Notes: generated from the sequence alone by a model not told the origin. DNA of 64,000 nt from Aegilops tauschii subsp. strangulata (GCF_002575655.3 NC_053041.3:376137054-376201053), one strand, 5' to 3'; positions 34,103 to 48,000 are shown, numbered from the stretch's first letter. Program-made: numbers and translations.

Positions 34103-37100
34103 TTACATTGTGATGAATCGTACACCCATAGAGTTCTGGTGTTGATCATGTTTCGCTCGTGGAAGAGGTTTAGTCAACGGATCTGCGACATTCAAATCCG
34201 TATGCACTTTACAAATATCTATGTCTCCATTTTGAACATTTTCACGAATGGAGTTGAAGCGACGGTTGATGTGCCTGGTCTTCTTGTGAAACCTGGGCTC
34301 CTTGGCAAGGGCAATAGCTCCAGTGTTGTCACAGAAGAGAGTCATCGGCCCCGATGCATTGGGAATAACTCCTAGGTCGGCAATGAACTCCTTCGTCCAG
34401 ATAGCTTCATGTGCTGCCTCCGAGGCTGCCATGTACTCCGCTTCACATGTAGATCCCGCCACGACGCTTTGCTTGCAACTGCACCAGCTGACTGCCCCAC
34501 CATTCAAATATACACGTATCCGGTTTGTGACTTAGAGTCATCCAGATCTGTGTCAAAGCTAGCATCGACGTAACCCTTTACGACGAGCTCTTCGTCACCT
34601 CCATAAACGAGAAACATATCCTTAGTCCTTTTCAGGTACTTCAGGATGTTCTTGACCGCTGTCCAGTGTTCCATGCCGGGATTACTTTGGTACCTTCCTA
34701 CCAAACTTACGGCAAGGTTTACATCAGGTCTGGTACACAGCATGGCATACATGATAGACCCTATGGCCGAGGCATAGGGGACGGCACTCATCTTTTCTCT
34801 ATCTTCTGCCGTGGTCGGGCATTGAGCCGTGCTCAATCTCACACCTTGCAATACAGGCAAGAACCCCTTCTTGGACTGATCCATATTGAACTTCTTCAAT
34901 ATCTTGTCAAGGTATGTGCTTTGTGAAAGACCTATGAGGCGTCTCGATCTATCTCTATAGATCTTGATGCCTAATATGTAAGTAGCTTCTCCAAGGTCCT
35001 TCATTGAAAAATACTTATTCAAGTAGGCCTTTATACTTTCCAAGAATTCTATATCATTTCCCATCAATAGTATGTCATACACATATAATAAGAGAAATGC
35101 TACAGAGCTCCCACTCACTTTCTTGTAAACACAGGCTTCTCCATAGTCTGCGTAAACCCAAACACTTTGATCATCTCATCAAAGCGAATGTTCCAACTCC
35201 GAGATGCTTGCACCAGCCCATAGATTGAGCGCTGGAGCTTGCATACTTCGTCAGCATTCTTAGGATCGACAAAACCTTCTGGCTGCATCATATACAATTC
35301 TTCCTTAAGGAAGCCGTTAAGGAATGCCGTTTTGACGTCCATTTGCCATATTTCATAATCGTAGAATGCGTCAATTGCTAACATGATTCGGACGGACTTC
35401 AGCTTCGCTACGGGTGAGAAGGTCTCATCGTAGTCAACTCCTTGAACTTGTCGATAACCCTTAGCGACTAGTCGAGCTTTATAGATGGTAACATTTCCAT
35501 CCGCGTCCGTCTTCTTCTTAAAGATCCATTTATTTTCTATCGCTCGCCGATCATCGGGCAAGTCTGTCAAAGTCCATACTTTGTTTTCATACATGGATCC
35601 TATCTCGGATTGCATGGCTTCAAGCCATTTGTTGGAATCTGGACCCGCCATTGCTTCTTCATAGTTCGAAGGTTCACCGTTGTCCAACAACATGACTTCC
35701 AGGACAGGGTTGCCATACCACTCTGGTGCGGAACGTGTCCTTGTGGACCTACGAAGTTCAGTGGTAACTTGATCATGATCGTCATCATTAACTTCCTCTC
35801 TAGTCGGTGCAGGCACCACAGAAACATTTTCTTGTGCTGCACTACTTTCTGGTTCGAGAGGGGTCATCTCATCAAGTTCCACTTTCCTCCCACGTACTTC
35901 TTTCGAGAGAAACTCTTTCTCCAGAAAGGACCCGTTCTTGGTAACGAAGATCTTGCCTTCGGATCTGAGGCAGAAGGTATACCCAATGGTTTCCTTAGGG
36001 TATCCTATGAAGACGCATTTTTCCGACTTGGGTTCGAGCTTTTCAGGTTGAAGTTTCTTGACATAAGCATCGCATCCCCAAACTTTTAGAAACGACAGCT
36101 TAGGTTTCTTCCCAAACCATAATTCATACGGTGTCGTCTCAACGGATTTCGACGGAGCCCTATTTAAAGTGAATGCGGCAGTCTCTAAAGCATAACCCCA
36201 GAATGATAGCGGTAGATCGGTAAGAGACATCATAGATCGCACCATATCCAATAGAGTGTGATTACGACGTTCGAACACACCATTACGCTGAGGTGTTCCA
36301 GGCGGCGTGAGTTGTGAAACAATTCCACATTTCCTTAAGTGTGTGCCAAATTCGTGACTCAAATATTCCCCTCCACGATCTGATCGTAAGAACTTTATTT
36401 TCCTGTCACGTTGATTCTCAACCTCACTCTGAAATTCCTTGAACTTTTCAAAGGTCTCAGACTTGTGTTTCATTAAGTAGACATACCCATATCTACTCAA
36501 GTCATCAGTGAGGGTGAGAACATAACGATAGCCACCGCGAGCCTCAACGCTCATTGGACCACACACATCAGTATGTATGATTTCCAATAAGTTGGTTGCT
36601 CGCTCCACTGTTCCGGAGAACGGAGTCTTGGTCATTTTGCCCATGAGGCATGGTTCGCACGTGTCAAATGATTCATAATCAAGAGACTCCAAAAGTCCAT
36701 CTGCATGGAGTTTCTTCATGCATTTGACACCAATGTGACCAAGGCGGCAGTGCCACAAGTATGTGGGACTATCATTATCAACCTTACATTTCTTGGCATT
36801 CACACTATGAATATGTGTAACATCACGTTCGAGATTCATTAAGAATAAACCATTGACCAGCGGGGCATGACCATAAAACATATCTCTCATATAAATAGAA
36901 CAACCATTATTCTCGGATTTAAATGAGTAGCCATCTCGCATTAAACGAGATCCAGATACAATGTTCATGCTCAAAGCTGGCACTAAATAACAATTATTGA
37001 GGTTTAAAACTAGTCCCGTAGGTAAATGTAGAGGTAGCGTGCCGACGACGATCACATCGACCTTGGAACCATTCCCGACGCGCATCGTCACCTCGTCCTT

Positions 37101-38075
37101 CGCCAGTCTCCGCTTATTCCGCAGCTCCTGCTTTGAGTTACAAATATGAGCAACCGCACCGGTATCAAATACCCAGGAGCTACTACGAGCGCTGGTTAGG
37201 TACTCATCTATAACATGTATATCACATATACCTTTGGTATTGCCGGCCTTCTTATCCGCTAAGTACTTGGGGCAGTTCCGCTTCCAGTGACCACTTCCCT
37301 TGCAATAAAAGCATTCAGTCTCACGCTTGGGTCCATTCTTTGGCTTCTTCCCGGCAACTGGCTTACCTGGCGCGGCAACTCCCTTGCCGTCCTTCTTGAA
37401 GTTCTTCTTACCCTTGCCTTTCTTGAACTTAGTGGTTTTATTCACCATCAACACTTGATGTTCCTTTTTGATCTACACCTCCGCTGATTTCAGCATTGAA
37501 TATACCTCAGGAATGGTCTTTTCCATCCCCTGCATATTGAAGTTCATCACAAAGCTCTTGTAGCTAGGTGGGAGCGACTGAAGGATTCTGTCAACGACCG
37601 CGTCATCCGGTAGATTAACTCCGAGCTGAGACAAGCGGTTGTGCAACCCAGACATTTTGAGTATGTGTTCGCTGACGGAACTATTCTCCTCCATCTTACA
37701 ACTGTAGAACTTGTCGGAGACTTCGTATCTCTCGACCCGGGCATGAGCTTGTAAAACCATTTTCAGCTCTTGGAACATCTCATATGCTCCGTGCTGCTCA
37801 AAACGCTTTTGGAGCCCCGGTTCTAAGCTGTAAAGCATGCCGCACTGAACCAGGGAGTAATCATCACTACGTGACTGCCAAGCGTTCAGAACGTCTTGAG
37901 TTGCTGGGAAAACAGGTGCATCACCTAGCGGTGCTTCAAGGACATATGCTTTCTTGGCAGCTATGAGGATAATCCTCAGGTTACAGACCCAGTCCGTGTA
38001 GTTGCTACCATCGTCTTTCAGCTTGGTTTCCTCTAGGAACGCATTGAAGTTGAGGGCAACATTAGCGTGGGCCAT
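34103..38075 (-). pseudogene. Angela (minus) gag-pol
   Basis: Starts MAHANVALNFNAF at 38075. Order: gag (to about 37480), CCHC knuckle CFYCKGSGHWKRNC (about 37313), protease WVFDTGAVAHIC (about 37166), integrase zinc finger HCRLGHIG...CEPC and core with IIHTDVCGPM, SDRGGEY and ERRN, RT from about 35590, RNase H to 34103. Lesions: TAG 37473-37475 at the gag end, one-base losses near 35144 and 34507, and a missense change in the RT catalytic box, YVDD to YVYD (codon 35077-35079). In this group one polyprotein supplies capsid, protease, integrase and RT. This copy cannot. Confidence 0.95.
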
Positions 38076-39332
38076 TTGATCTACAAGACATATTGTAAAG
38101 GTTTTTTAGACTAACTTCATGATAATTAAGTTCATCTAATCAAATTATTAACGAACTCCCACTCAGACAGACATCCCTCTAGTCATCTAAGTGAAACATG
38201 ATCCGAGTTAACTACGCCGTGTCCGATCATCATGTGAGACGGACTAGTCAACATCGGTGAACATCTTCATGTTGATCGTATCTTCTATACAACTCATGCT
38301 CGACCTTTCGGTCTTCCGTGTTCCGAGGCCATGTCTGTACATGCTAGGCTCGTCAAGTCAACCTAAGTGTATTGCGTGTGTAAATCTGGCTTACACCCGT
38401 TGTATTCGAACATTAGAATCTTTCACACCCGATCATCACGTGGTGCTTCGAAACAACGAACTTTCGCAACGGTGCACAGTTAGGGGGAACACTTTCTTGA
38501 AATTATTGCGAGGGATCATCTTATTTAAGCTACCGTCGTTCTAAGCAAATAAGATGTAAAACATGATAAACATCACATGCAATCAAATAGTGACATGATA
38601 TGGCCAATATCATTTTGCTCCTTTTGATCTCCATCTTCGGGGCGCCATGTTCATCATCGTCACCGGCATGACACCATGATCTCCATCATCGTGTCTTCAT
38701 GAAGTTGTCTCGCCAACTATTACTTCTACTACTATGGCTAACGGTTAGTAATAAAGTAAAGTAATTACATGACGTTCCAGTTGACACGCAGGTCATAAAT
38801 AAATTAAGACAACTCCTATGGCTCCTGCCGGTTGTCATACTCATCGACATGCAAGTCGTGATTCCTATTACAAGAACATGATCAATCTCATACATCACAT
38901 ATATCATTCATCACATCCTTCTGTCCATATCACATCACATGACACTTGCTGCAAAACAAGTTAGACGCCCTCTAATTGTTGTTTCAAACTTTTACGTGGC
39001 TGCTATAGGTTTCTAGCAAGAACGATTCTTACCTATGCCAAAACCACAACGCGATATGCCAATTTCTATTTACCCTTCATAAGGACCCTTTTCATCGAAT
39101 CCGATCCGACTAAAGTGGGAGAGACAGACACCCGCTAGCCACCTTATGCAACTAGTGCATGCCAGTCGGTGGAACCTGTCTCACGTAAGCGTACGTGTAA
39201 AGTCGGTCCGGGCCGCTTCATCCCACGATGCCGCCGAATCAAGATAAGACTAGTAACGACAAGTAAATTGACAAAATCGACGCCCACAACAACTTGTGTT
39301 CTACTCGTGCATAGAAACTACGCAAAGACCTA

Positions 39333-39345
39333 GCTTTGATACCAC
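39333..39345 (-). promoter_or_regulatory. Angela (minus) primer binding site
   Basis: Minus-strand gtggtatcaaagc next to the 5' LTR, complementary to the initiator methionine tRNA end. Confidence 0.9.
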
Positions 39346-41068
39346 TGTTGGGGATCGTAGCAGAAATTAAAATTTTCTACATATCACCAAGATCAATCTA
39401 TGGAGTTTACTAGCAACGAGAGGGGAGGAGTGCATCTACATACCCTTGTAGATCGCGAGCGGAAGCGTTCAAGAGAACGGGGTTGATGGAGTCGTACTCG
39501 TCGTGATCCAAATCACCGATGATCCAAGCGCCGAACGGACGGCACCTCCGCGTTCAACACACGTACGGAGCGGTGACGTCTCCCACGCCTTGATCCAGCA
39601 AGGAGGAGGGAGAGGTTGAGGAAGAAGGCTCCAATAGCAGCACGACGGCGTGGTGGTGGTGGAGTGACAGTTCTCCGGCAGGGCTTCGCCAAGCACACGC
39701 GGAGGAGGAGAGGTGTTGGGGAGGGGAGGGGCTGCGCCTTGGATGTCGTGCTGCAGCCCTCCCCTCACCCCTCTATTTATAGGGAGAAGGGGGAAGGGGG
39801 CCGGCCCCTCTAGACGAGATCTAGAGGGGGGCGGCGGCCAAGGGGGGAGGGAGCTTGCCCCCCAAGCAAGGGGGGCGCCCCCCTTTAGGGTTCCCCCCAA
39901 ACCCTAGGCGCATGGGCCCTAGGGGGGTTGGCGCCCAGCCCACTAAGGGCTGGTTCCTTTCCACCTACAGCCCATAAGGCCCTCTGGGGCAGGTGGACCC
40001 TCCCGGTGGACCCCCGGAACCCCCCGGTGGTCCCGGTACAATACCGGTATACCCCCGAATATTTCCGGTGACCGTATGGTGACTTCCCATATATAAATCT
40101 TTACCTCCGGACCATTCCGGAACTCCTTGTGACGTCCAGGATCTCATCCGGGACTCCGAACAACATTCGGTAATCACATACAAACCTTCCTTATAACCCT
40201 AGCGTCATCGAACCTTAAGTGTGTAGACCCTACGTGTTCGGGAATCATGCAGACATGACTGAGACACCTCTCTAGCCAATAACCAACAGCGGGATCTGGA
40301 TACCCATGTTGGCTCCCACATGTTCCATGATGATCTCATCGGATGAACGACGATGTTGAGGATTCAAGCAATCCCGTATACAATTCCCTTTGTCAATTGG
40401 TACTTTACTTGCCCGAGATTCGATCGTCGGTATCCCAATACCTCGTTCAATCTCGTTTCCGGCAAGTCACTTTACTCGTTCCGTAATGCATGATCCCGTG
40501 ACTAACTACTTAGTCACATTGAGCTCATTATGATGATGCAATACCGAGTGGGCCCGGAGATACCTCTCCGTCATACGGAGTGACAAATCCCAGTCTTGAT
40601 CCGAGGCAACCCAACAGACACTTTAGGAGATACCCGTAATGCACCTTTATAGCCACCCAGTTACGTTGTGATGTTTGGCACACCCAAAGCACTCCTATGG
40701 TATCCGGGAGTTGCACAATCTCATGGTCTAAGGAAATGATACTTGACATTTGGAAAAGCTCTAGCAAACGAACTACACGATCTTTGTGCTATGCTTAGGA
40801 TTGGGTCTTGTCCATCACATCATTCTCCTAATGATGTGATCCCGTTATCAATGACATCCAATGTCCATGGTCAGGAAACCGTAACCATCTATTGATCAAC
40901 GAGCTAGTCAACTAGAGGCTCACTAGGGACATGTTATGGTCTATGTATTCACACATGTATTACGATTTCCGGATAACACAATTAAAGCATGAACAATAGA
41001 CAATTATCATGAACAAGGAAATATAATAATAACCATTTTATTATTGCCTCTAGGGCATATTTCCTACA
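39346..41068 (-). mobile_element. Angela (minus) 5' LTR
   Basis: 1723 bp, plus-strand TGTTGGGGATCGTAGCAG to GGGCATATTTCCTACA. It is the promoter-bearing LTR of this copy. Confidence 0.95.
39773..39782 (-). promoter_or_regulatory. TATA box of Angela (minus) LTR
   Basis: Minus-strand ctataaatag inside a GC-rich context, at the position where the BARE-1/Angela LTR promoter is expected. The other LTR has the same site near 32779. Confidence 0.65.
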
Positions 41069-41073
41069 ATCAA

Positions 41074-41558
41074 GGCTCTTTTCTGGGGCTGTTGCCGGGG
41101 AGTGAAGCGCTCTTGGTAAGGAAAAATTATTACTACATGCTGAAATTTATTGTCACTTGTTACTATGGAGAACAATCATTTGAGGGGTTTGTATGGGGTA
41201 TCTTCACCTCGACCGGAACCACAATTAGTTACCCCTCAACCTACTACACCTACTAAAAATATTGAATATGAAATTCCTTCGGGTATGATAGAACAACTGC
41301 TAGCTAATCCTTATGTAGGAGATGGAACCGAACATCCTGATATGCACTTGATATATGTGGAAGAAATTTGTGGATTATTTAAGCTTGCAGGTTTACCAGG
41401 AGATGAAGTTAAGAAGAAGGTTTTCCCTTTATCTTTGAAAGGAAAAGCATTGGCATGGTATAGGCTATGCGATGATATTGGATCTTGGAACTGGAATCCA
41501 TTGAAATTGGATTTTTCACCAAAAAAATTATCCTATGCATCTAGTTCATCGTGATTGG

Positions 41559-41598
<40 letters not shown>

Positions 41599-41741
41599 TG
41601 GCCTCATGAAGGAGAAAGTATCACTCTAGCTTGGGGGAGGCTTAAGTCAATATTATATTCATGCCCCAATCATGAGCTCTCAAGAGAAATTATCATTCAG
41701 AATTTTTATGCTCGACTTTATCATAATGATTGATCCATGTC
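41074..41741 (+). pseudogene. Gypsy leader and gag start (unit 1)
   Basis: Follows the LTR after aggctcttttctggggctgt (primer-site region, ggctgttgccggggag). The frame from 41150 or 41165 (MENNHLRGLYGVSSPRPEPQ) leads into a gag capsid segment, IEYEIPSGMIEQLLANPYVG and LSLKGKALAWYRLCDDIGSW. It is broken near 41520 by extra A residues and the TA run, and cut at 41741 by the unit join. Confidence 0.8.
41562..41593. repeat. (TA)n microsatellite in gag
   Basis: About 32 bp of TA where the paralogue at 58868 has tatatacataa. It destroys the gag frame. Confidence 0.95.
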
Positions 41742-42050
41742 GTTGCTGGACCTAGGACTGTTGCTGCTGCTGCGCTTGCTGTTGAGGGGGCGGTCCGTGT
41801 GAGCGCTCCCATTAGTGGAGCTTATCTGTGTGCCTATTTGTCGTCATCATTGGTTGTCCCATGCTGTACTACACCGACTCCTCCACTCCTGTACCTGCGC
41901 CGGAGAGATTTGTCGGCGTTCGTGCTCCATCCTTGGGATTTTTGTCTAGACTACTCTGTCTTCCTCCCTCCGTTTGACCAACCTAGCACTCTGCTCATTT
42001 GATGTGCTCATGTTTGCTGCCGCACCTCAGCGAGGACTGGAGGAGGAGTT
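41742..42050 (+). repeat. Array unit 2, left fragment
   Basis: Starts at the unit join (gatccatgt|cgttgctgg) and repeats 29226-29540 until the Angela LTR. It shares cgcacctcagcgagg and ctcatttgatg with unit 3, against cgcacaacctcggcgagg and ctcattcgatg in unit 1 and in the right fragment at 51669. Confidence 0.88.
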
Positions 42051-43787
42051 TGTGGGAAATATGCCCTAGAGGCAATAATAAAATGGTTATTATTATATTT
42101 CCTTGTTCATGATAATTGTCTATTGTTCATGCTATAATTGTGTTATTCGGAAATCGTAATACATGTGTGAATACATAGACCACAACATGTCCCTAGTGAG
42201 CCTCTAGTTGACTAGCTCGTTGATCAACAGATAGTCATGGTTTCCTGACTATGGACATTGGATGTCATTGATAACGGGATCACATCATTAGGAGAATGAT
42301 GTGATGACAAGACCCAATCCTAAGCATAGCACAAAGATCGTGTAGTTCGTTTGCTAGAGCTTTTCCAAATGTCAAGTATCATTTCCTTAGACCATGAGAT
42401 TGTGCAACTCCCGGATACCATAGGAGTGCTTTGGGTGTGCCAAACATCACAACGTAACTGGGTGGCTATAAAGGTGCACTACGGGTATCTCCGAAAGTGT
42501 CTGTTGGGTTGGCACGAATCGAGACTGGGATTTGTCACTCCGTATGACGGAGAGGTATCTCTGGGCCCACTCGGTAATGCATCATCATAATGAGCTCAAT
42601 GTGACCAAGTGTTTGGTCAGGGGATCATGCATTACGGTACGAGTAAAGTGACTTGCCGGTAACGAGATTGAACAAGGTATTGGGATACCGACGATCGAAT
42701 CTCGGGCAAGTAACGTACCGATTGACAAAGGGAATTGTATACGGGATTGATTGAATCCTCGACATCGTGGTTCATCTGATGAGATCATCGTGGAACATGT
42801 GGGAGCCAACATGGGTATCCAGATCCCGCTGTTGGTTATTGACCGGAGAGTCGTCTCGGTCATGTCTGCATGTCTCCCGAACCCGTAGGGTCTACACACT
42901 TAAGGTTCGGTGACGCTAGAGTTGTAGAGATATTAGTATGCGGTTAATTGAAAGTTGTTCGGAGTCCCGGATGAGATCCCGGACGTCACGAGGAGTTCCG
43001 GAATGGTCCGGAGGTAAAGATTTATATATGGGAAGTCCTATTTTGGCCACCGGAAAATGTTCGGGATTTTTCGGTATTGTACCGGGAAGGTTCTAAAAGG
43101 TTCCGAAGTGGGGCCCACCTGCATGGGGGGACCCACATGAACATGGGTAGTGGGGGCAAGGCCCCATACCCCTGGTCAAGGCGCACCAAGATCCCACCTT
43201 AGAAGGAATAAGATCATATCCCGAAGGGATAAGATCAAGATCCCTAAAAAAGGGGGATAACAATCGGTGGGGAAGGGAAATGATGGGATTTCATTCCCCC
43301 ACCTTTGCCAACGCCCCAATGGACTTGGAGGGCAAGTTACCAGCCCCCTCCACCCCTATATATAGTGGGGAGGCACATGGGAGCAGCACCCCAAGCCCCT
43401 GGCGCCTCCCTCTCCCTCCCGTGACACCTCTCCCTCTCGCTGAGCTTGGCGAAGCCCTGCCGAGATCCCCGCTGCTTCCACCACCACGCCGTCGTGCTGC
43501 TGGATCTCCATCAACCTCTCCCTCTCCCTTGCTGGATCAAGAAGGAGGAGACGTCTTCCCCAATCGTACGTGTGTTGAACGCGGAGGTGACGTCCGTTCG
43601 GCGCTCGGTCATCGGTGATTTGGATCACGATGAGTACGACTCCATCAACCCCGTTCACTTGAACGCTTCCGCTCGCGATCTACAAGGGTATGTAGATGCA
43701 CTCTTTTCCCTCTCGTTGCTAGAAGACTACATAGATTGTTCTTGGTGATGCGTAGAAATTTTTTAATTTCTGCAACGATCTCCAACA
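42051..43787 (+). mobile_element. Angela (plus) 5' LTR
   Basis: TGTGGGAAATATGCCC to ACGATCTCCAACA. Next to it gtggcatcatgagc is a one-base variant of the usual iMet primer site. Confidence 0.95.
43356..43365 (+). promoter_or_regulatory. TATA box of Angela (plus) LTR
   Basis: ctatatatag within cacccctatatatagtgggg. The same sequence stands in the second LTR at about 50346. Confidence 0.65.
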
Positions 43788-45080
43788 GTGGCATCATGAG
43801 CTAGGTCTATGCGTAGTTTCTATGCACGAGTAGAACACAAACTTGTTGTGGGCGTAGATGTTGTCAATTTTCTTGCCACTACTAGTCTTATCTTGATTCG
43901 GCGGCATCGTGGGATGAAGCGGCCCGGACCGACCTTACACGTACGCTTACGTGAGACAGGTTCCACCGACTGACATGCACTAGTTGCAGAAGGTGGCTAG
44001 CGGGTGTCTGTCTCTCCCAGTTTAGTCGGATCGGATTCGATGAAAAGGGTCCTTATGAAGGGTAAATAGAAATTGGCATATCACGTTGTGGTTTTACGTA
44101 GGTAAGAAACGTTCTTGCTAGAAACCTATAGTAGCCACGTAAAAACATGCAACAACAATTAGAGGACGTCTAACTTGTTTTTGCAGCATATGCCTTGTGA
44201 TGTGATATGGCCAAAAGGATGTGATAAATGAGATATATGTGATGTATGAGATTGATCATGTTGTTGTAATAGGAATCACGACTTGCATGTCGATGAGTAT
44301 GACAACCGGCAGGAGCCATAGGAGTTGTCTTTATTTTTTGTATGACCTCCGAGTCATTGAATAACGCCAAGTAAATTACTTTACTTTATTGCTAAAAACG
44401 TTAGCCATAGAAGTAGAAGTAATCGTTGGCGTGACAACTTCATGAAGACACGATGATGGAGATCATGATGATGGAGATCATGGTGTCATGCCGGTGACGA
44501 AGATGATCATGGCGCCCCGAAGATGGAGATCAAAAGGAGCAAAATGATATTGGCCATATCATGTCACTATTTGATTGCATGTGATGTTTATCATGTTTTA
44601 CATCTTATTTGCTTAGAACGACGGTAGCTTAAATAAGATGATCCCTCGCAATAATTTCAAGAAAGTGTTCCCCCTAACTGTGCACCGTTGCGAAAGTTCG
44701 TTGTTTCGAAGCACCACGTGATGATCGGGTGTGAAAGATTCTAACGTTCGAATACAACGGGTGTAAGCCAGATTTACACACGCAATACACTTAGGTTGAC
44801 TTGACGAGCCTAGCATGTACAGACATGGCCTCGGAACACGGAAGACCAAAAGGTCGAGCATGAGTTGTATAGAAGATACGATCAACATGAAGATGTTCAC
44901 CGATGTTGACTAGTCCGTCTCACGTGATGATCGGACATGGCCTAGTTAACTCGGATCATGTTTCACTTAGATGACTAGAGGGATGTCTATCTGAGTGGGA
45001 GTTCATTGAATAATTTTATTAGATGAACTTAATTATCATGAACTTAGTCTAAAATCTTTACAATATGTCTTGTAGATCAA
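43788..45080 (+). other. Angela (plus) leader
   Basis: Primer site followed by about 1.3 kb of untranslated leader, as in the minus copy. Contains a 15-bp local duplication (gatcatgatgatgga) near 44462 that is absent from the second interior copy at 51450. Confidence 0.85.
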
Positions 45081-48000
45081 ATGGCCCATGTTGCCCTCAA
45101 CTTCAACGCGTTCCTAGAGAAAACCAAGCTGAAAGATGATGGCAGCAACTATATGGACTGGGTCCGGAACCTGAGGATCATCCTCGTAGCTGCCAAGAAA
45201 GATTATGTCCTAGAAGCACCGCTAGGTGACGCACCCATCCCAGAGAACCAAGACGTTATGAACGCTTGGCAGCAGCGTGCTGATGATAACTCCCTCGTTC
45301 AGTGCGGCATGCTTTTCGGCTTAGAACCGGGGCTCCAAAAGCGTTTTGAGCAACATGGAGCATATGAGATGTTCGAAGAGCTGAAAATGGTTTTCCAAGC
45401 TCATGCCCGGGTCGAGAGATATGAAGTCTCCGACAAGTTCTTCAGTTGTAAGATGGAGGAAAATAGTTCTGTCAGTGAGCACATACTCAAAATGTCTGGG
45501 TTACACAACCGCTTGACTCAGCTGGGAGTTAATCTCCCGGATGACGCGGTCATTGACAGAATCCTTCAGTCGCTTCCACCGAGCTACAAAAGCTTTGTGA
45601 TGAACTTCAATATGCAGGGGATGGAAAAGACCATTCCTGAGGTATATTCAATGCTGAAATCAGCGGAGGTGGAGATCAAAAAGGAACATCAAGTGTTGAT
45701 GGTGAAAAAAACCACTAAGTTCAAGAAAGGCAAGGGTAAGAAGAACTTCAAGAAGGACGGCAAGGGAGTTGCCGCGCCAGGTAAGCCAGTTGCCGGGAAG
45801 AAGCCAAAGAATGGACCCAAGCGTGAGACTGAGTGCTTTTATTGCAAGGGAAGTGGTCACTGGAAGCGGAACTGCCCCAAGTACTTAGCGGACAAGAAGG
45901 CCGGCAACACCAAAGGTATATGTGATATACATGTTATTGATGTGTACCTTACCAACACTCGTAGTAGCTCCTGGGTATTTGATACCGGTGCGGTTGCTCA
46001 TATTTGTAACTCAAAGCAGGAGCTGCGGAATAAACGGAGACTGGCAAAGGACGAGGTGACGATGCGCGTCGGGAATGGTTCCAAGGTCGATGTGATCGCC
46101 GTCGGCACGCTACCTCTACATTTACCTACGGGATTAGTTTTAAACCTCAATAATTGTTATTTAGTGCCAGCTTTGAGCATGAACATTGTATCAGGATCTC
46201 GTCTAATTCGAGATGGCTACTCATTTAAATCCGAGAATAATGGTTGTTCTATTTATATGAGAGATATGTTTTATGGTCATGCTCCGCTAGTTAATGGTTT
46301 ATTCTTAATGAATCTCGAACGTAGTGTTACACATATTCATAGTGTGAATACCAAAAGATGTAAGGTTGATAATGATAGTCCCACATACTTGTGGCACTGC
46401 CGTCTTGGTCACATTGGTGTCAAGCGCATGAAGAAGCTCCATGCTGATGGACTTTTAGAGTCTCTTGATTACGAATCATTTGACACGTGCGAACCATGCC
46501 TCATGGGTAAGATGACCAAGACTCCGTTCTCCGGAACAATGGAGCGAGCAACCAACTTATTGGAAATCATACATACTGATGTGTGCTGTCCAATGAGTGT
46601 TGAGGCTCGCGGTGGCTATCGTTATGTTCTCACTCTCACTGATGACTTGAGTAGATATGGGTATGTCTACCTAATGAAACACAAGTCTGAGACCTTTGAA
46701 AAGTTCAAGGAATTTCAGAGTGAGGTTGAGAATCAACGTGACAGGAAAATAAATTCTTACGATCAGATCGTGGAGGGGAATATTTGAGTCACGAATTTGG
46801 CACACACTTAAGGAAATGTGGAATAGTTTCACAACTCACGCCGCCTGGAACACCTCAGCGAAATGGTGTGTCCGAACGTCGTAATCGCACTCTATTGGAT
46901 ATGGTGCGATCTATGATGTCTCTTACCGATCTACCGCTCTCATTTTGGGGCTATGCTTTTGAGACTGCCGCATTCACTTTAAATAGGGCTCCGTTGAAAT
47001 CCGTTGAGATGACACCGTATGAATTATGGTTTGGGAAGAAACCTAAGCTGTCGTTTCTAAAAGTTTGGGGATGCGATGCTCGAACCCAAGTCGGAAAAAT
47101 GCATCTTCATAGGATACCCTAAGGAAACCATTGGGTATACCTTCTACCTAAGATCCGAAGGCAAGATCTTTGTTGCCAAGAACGGGTCCTTTCTGGAGAA
47201 AGAGTTTCTCTCGAAAGAATTAAGTGGGAGGAAAGTGGAACTTGATGAAGTACTACCTCTTGAACCGGAAAGTAGCGCAGCTCAGGAAGATGTTCCTGTG
47301 GTGCCTGCACTGACTAGAGAGGAAGGTAATGATGATGATCAAGGTACTTCGGATCAAGTTACTACTGAACTTCGTAGGTCCACGAGGACACGTTCCACAC
47401 CAGAGTGGTATGGCAACCCTGTCCTGGAAATCATGTTGTTAGACAACGGTGAACCTTCGAACTATGAAGAAGCAATGGCGGGCCCATATTCCGACAAATG
47501 GCTTTAAGCCATGCAATCCGAGATAGGATCCATGTATGAAAACAAAGTGTGGACTTTGACAGACTTGCCCGATGATCGGCGAGCGATAGAAAACAAATGG
47601 ATCTTTAAGAAGAAGACAGACGCGGATGGTAATGTTACCATCTATAAAGCTCGACTTGTCGCTAAGGGTTATCGACAAGTTCAAGGGGTTGACTACGATG
47701 AGACTTTCTCACCCGTAGCGAAGCTGAAGTCCGTCCGAATCAAGTTAGCAATTGCCGCATACTATGATTATGAGATATGGCAAATGGACGTCAAAACGGC
47801 ATTCCTTAACGGCTTTCTTAAGGAAGAATTGTATATGATGCAGCCGGAAAGTTTTGTCGATCCTAAGAATGCTAACAAGGTATGCAAGCTCCAGCGCTCC
47901 ATCTATGGGCTGATGCAAGCATCTCGGAGTTGGAACATTCGATTTGATGAGATGATCAAAGCGTTTGGGTTTACACAGACTTATGGAGAAGCCTGTGTTT

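Larger units (their letters stand above)
32350..41068 (-). mobile_element. Copia element, BARE-1/WIS/Angela group (minus)
   Basis: Complete 8.7 kb element with LTRs of 1721 and 1723 bp, target duplication atcaa (32345-32349 and 41069-41073), iMet primer site and polypurine tract. The uninterrupted target survives in the paralogous unit at 54592-54600 (catcaaggc), which proves the insertion point. By eye the LTRs differ at about 50-60 sites (near 3%). Confidence 0.97.
29226..41741 (+). repeat. Tandem array unit 1 (split by Angela element)
   Basis: Sequence 29226-32348 plus 41074-41741 equals one unit of about 3.79 kb. Contents: GC-rich exon-like block (29226-29690), a Triticeae repeat with tctagagggggtgattagac (29816) and ccaccagggcttac, a CT/CA microsatellite (30397-30426), a Gypsy 5' LTR (30831-32348) and 650 bp of Gypsy interior. 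The copies at 41742, 51669 and 55244 keep the same order. Unit joins read gatccatgtcgttgctgg in both cases (41733 and 55235), which shows tandem duplication rather than independent insertions. Confidence 0.9.

Noticed and set aside
43280..43618. LTR frames of about 100 residues, repeated at 50141-50738
   Set aside because: Identical position in both plus Angela LTRs. They are non-coding promoter and leader sequence.
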